Below are positions 6,165 through 7,762 of a stretch of DNA of 7,762 nt, piece after piece. The notes beneath the pieces were generated by a model, which saw nothing but the letters and a program-made list of their open reading frames with translations, ran no database searches and had not been told where the DNA came from. The position numbers were made by a program, and so were the translations under genes. Every line of letters starts with the position of its first letter. Position 1 is the first letter of the stretch. Source of the stretch: an uncultured Collinsella sp. (GTDB lineage Bacteria; Actinomycetota; Coriobacteriia; Coriobacteriales; Coriobacteriaceae); contig USCJ01000058.1 of NCBI GenBank assembly GCA_900553215.1, positions 1 through 7,762 on the forward strand, read 5' to 3'.

Positions 6165-6569
6165 ATGGCTACTGCTAAGAAGAACGTTCGCGCTGCCCGT
6201 CTGAAGCGCGCGGACCGTAAGAACATTTCCGTGGGCCAGGCTCACATTCGTTCTACGTTCAACAACACGATCGTTTCGATCACCGATCCCCAGGGCAACG
6301 TCATTTCCTGGAAGTCGGCTGGCCAGGTGGGCTTCAAGGGCTCCCGTAAGTCCACGCCGTTCGCTGCCCAGATGGCTGCCGAGGCTGCTGCCAAGCAGGC
6401 CATGGAGCACGGTATGAAGAAGGTTTCCGTCTTCGTCAAGGGCCCCGGCTCCGGTCGTGAGACCGCCATCCGCTCCCTCCAGGCTGCTGGCCTCGAAGTG
6501 GCCAGCATCCAGGACTGCACCCCCATTCCGCACAACGGCTGCCGCCCCAAGAAGCGTCGCCGCGTGTAA
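6165..6569 (+). CDS. rpsK: 30S ribosomal protein S11
   Basis: This encodes 134 residues. S11 forms part of the small-subunit platform next to the E-site mRNA region. Signatures are the basic N-terminus, [40 protein letters not shown], the [20 protein letters not shown] block and the C-terminal [17 protein letters not shown]. The HNG motif is the site of an isoaspartate modification in E. coli S11. The tail reads RPKKRRRV where the family usually has RPPKRRRV. ATG 6165 follows AAGGAG at 6149-6154. rpsD follows after 19 nt. Confidence 0.98.
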   Translation: MATAKKNVRAARLKRADRKNISVGQAHIRSTFNNTIVSITDPQGNVISWKSAGQVGFKGSRKSTPFAAQMAAEAAAKQAMEHGMKKVSVFVKGPGSGRETAIRSLQAAGLEVASIQDCTPIPHNGCRPKKRRRV

Positions 6570-6588
6570 CTGAAAGGATCGTATCAAT

Positions 6589-7185
6589 ATGGCAATCGAC
6601 AGGACTCCTGTTCTTAAGCGCTGCCGTCAGCTCGGGATCGATCCCGCTGAGCTCGGTTACAGCAGCAAGAAGGAATCTATCCGTCAGCCCAAGCGCCGTC
6701 GCAAGGAATCTGAGTACGGCATGCAGCTGCGCGAGAAGCAGAAGGCCAAGTTCATCTACGGCGTGCTCGAGAAGCAGTTCCGTGGGTACTTCAAGCGCGC
6801 CAAGTCCATGGAGGGTCAGACCGGTGAGAACCTGATGACCATCCTGGAGACCCGTCTCGACAACGTGGTCTTCCGTCTGGGCTTCGCCCGCACCCGCAAG
6901 GAAGCCCGCCAGATGGTGACCCACGGCCACATCTGCGTGAACGGCCGCCGCGTGGACATCCCGTCCTTCCGCGTGCGTCCCGGCGAGCTCGTCTCGGTGG
7001 CCCCCAAGGCCAAGGAGCTTCTCGTGGTGAAGAGCGCTCTGGTTTCCAACGAGCGCGTTCAGGTCCCGGCATGGCTGGAGATCGACATCGAGAAGCTGCA
7101 GGGCAGCGTGCTGTCCCTCCCGACGCGCGACCAGATTGATCTGGACATCAACGAGCAGCTCATCGTCGAACTGTACTCGAAATAA
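6589..7185 (+). CDS. rpsD: 30S ribosomal protein S4, zinc-free form
   Basis: This encodes 198 residues. S4 is a primary 16S rRNA-binding protein that nucleates small-subunit assembly and, in several bacteria, represses alpha-operon translation. The N-terminal region (1-45) has one cysteine in KRCRQLGID and lacks the four-cysteine zinc knuckle and the PPGQHG motif often seen. The body has [20 protein letters not shown] and EKQFRGYF. The S4 RNA-binding domain is at about 88-150 ([40 protein letters not shown]). The C-terminus is [15 protein letters not shown] 6589 follows AAAGGA at 6573-6578. Codon choice drifts to CTG and GTG from about 6720 onward. Confidence 0.97.
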   Translation: MAIDRTPVLKRCRQLGIDPAELGYSSKKESIRQPKRRRKESEYGMQLREKQKAKFIYGVLEKQFRGYFKRAKSMEGQTGENLMTILETRLDNVVFRLGFARTRKEARQMVTHGHICVNGRRVDIPSFRVRPGELVSVAPKAKELLVVKSALVSNERVQVPAWLEIDIEKLQGSVLSLPTRDQIDLDINEQLIVELYSK

Positions 7186-7198
7186 TCGCGACTTTTTT

Positions 7199-7204
7199 AG
7201 GAGG
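7199..7204 (+). promoter_or_regulatory. Ribosome binding site of rpoA with upstream T-run
   Basis: AGGAGG lies 10 nt before ATG 7215 and is directly preceded by six T (7193-7198). It favours ATG 7215 over the in-frame ATG at 7227, which would be 22 nt away. Confidence 0.75.
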
Positions 7205-7214
7205 CTACCCATAC

Positions 7215-7762
7215 ATGACAGAGTTCATGAGGCCTACCGTTACCACGGAGGAAGTCAACGACACCGTTGCCCGCTACATCGTCGAGCCGCTCGAGCGCGG
7301 CTATGGCAACACGCTGGGCAACTCCATGCGTCGCGTGCTGCTCTCCTCGCTGGACGGGGCTAAGGCCACCGCCATCCAGATCGAGGGCGTCCAGCACGAG
7401 TTCACTACCGCGGAAGGCGTCATCGAGGACATCGCCGATATCGTGCTGAACGTGAAGGGCCTGGTGTTCTCCCAGGTGTCCGACGAGGCCGACGAGGCGA
7501 CCGCGCACGTGTTCGCCGAGGGCCCCTGCACGGTGACCGGCGCCGATCTGGAGGTGCCGGGCCAGTTCAACCTGGTGAACCCCGATCACGTCATCGCCAC
7601 GGTTGCCGACGGCGGCCAGCTGGATATGACCATCCGCATCGGTGTCGGCCGCGGATACGTGTCCGCCGAGCGCAACAAGCGCACGGAGGACCCCATCGGC
7701 ATCATCCATGTGGACTCGCTGTTCTCGCCGGTGCGCCGTTGCACGATGAACGTGACGGACAC
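7215..7762 (+). CDS. rpoA: RNA polymerase alpha subunit, 5' part only
   Basis: The frame is open from ATG 7215 to the window end, giving 182 complete codons of the alpha subunit, mainly the N-terminal dimerisation domain that assembles with beta and beta'. Signatures are VEPLERGYGNTLGNSMRRVL (residues 23-42), LSSLDGAKATAIQIEGVQHE, FTTAEGVIEDIADIVLNVKG and, later, RGYVSAERNK with DSLFSPVRR. The C-terminal promoter-binding domain lies outside the window. It is the last gene visible of the alpha operon; rplQ would be expected next. Leucine is mostly CTG (9 of 11 by my count) and valine mostly GTG, unlike the ribosomal genes at the start of the window. Confidence 0.97.
   Translation, partial: MTEFMRPTVTTEEVNDTVARYIVEPLERGYGNTLGNSMRRVLLSSLDGAKATAIQIEGVQHEFTTAEGVIEDIADIVLNVKGLVFSQVSDEADEATAHVFAEGPCTVTGADLEVPGQFNLVNPDHVIATVADGGQLDMTIRIGVGRGYVSAERNKRTEDPIGIIHVDSLFSPVRRCTMNVTD

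Noticed and set aside
6436..7212. A 258-codon open frame on the - strand over rpsD and the end of rpsK
   Set aside because: It is a shadow of S4 and S11 coding sequence, low in recognisable motifs, with no separate promoter or ribosome binding site that I can see.
1..7762. Mobile element, CRISPR array, phage or novel cargo system
   Set aside because: Every part of the window is accounted for by canonical ribosomal-operon genes and three modest gaps; no transposase, terminal repeats, spacer-repeat units or unfamiliar genes are present.

Overview
The window is a continuous stretch of the main bacterial ribosomal-protein locus: the 3' part of the spc operon running into the alpha operon. All fifteen genes lie on the + strand in the classical order rpsH (3' end only) - rplF - rplR - rpsE - rpmD - rplO - secY - adk - map - infA - rpmJ - rpsM - rpsK - rpsD - rpoA (5' end only). 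Fourteen are recognised at family level with high confidence. The fifteenth, rpmJ, is only 37 codons long but is unmistakable.

The DNA is GC-rich, with a strong preference for G or C at third codon positions and good AGGAG-type ribosome binding sites. The proteins look like those of a high-GC Gram-positive bacterium. The S4 form (zinc-free N-terminus, [19 protein letters not shown] block) and the four-cysteine adenylate kinase suggest Actinomycetota, most likely class Coriobacteriia (Collinsella/Olsenella-like). This is an inference from remembered protein features, not a database result.

Layout: 1-4350 is densely packed, with gaps of 2-75 nt and two overlaps (rplO/secY by 7 nt, adk/map by 4 nt), so it is very probably one transcript. 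It encodes ribosomal proteins S8, L6, L18, S5, L30 and L15, the SecY translocon channel and adenylate kinase. map follows directly. The first real break is 5136-5278 (143 nt), which holds a candidate promoter, a tandem ATTACGA repeat and a short palindrome upstream of infA. The second is 5498-5647 (150 nt), which holds two potential RNA hairpins upstream of rpmJ-rpsM-rpsK-rpsD-rpoA. These two gaps are the only places where new transcripts or autoregulatory leaders seem likely. A smaller gap, 805-879, holds a perfect 8-bp hairpin.

The genes work together as a growth module: ribosome parts, an initiation factor, N-terminal methionine removal from nascent chains, membrane protein export, nucleotide homeostasis and the RNA polymerase alpha subunit. 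I see no mobile element, CRISPR array, tRNA, rRNA or foreign cargo, and no sign of a new biological system. The points worth a second look are modest: non-coding structure in the three gaps, several non-AUG starts, a codon-preference shift towards the 3' end, and small family-level oddities in Adk, S11 and S4.
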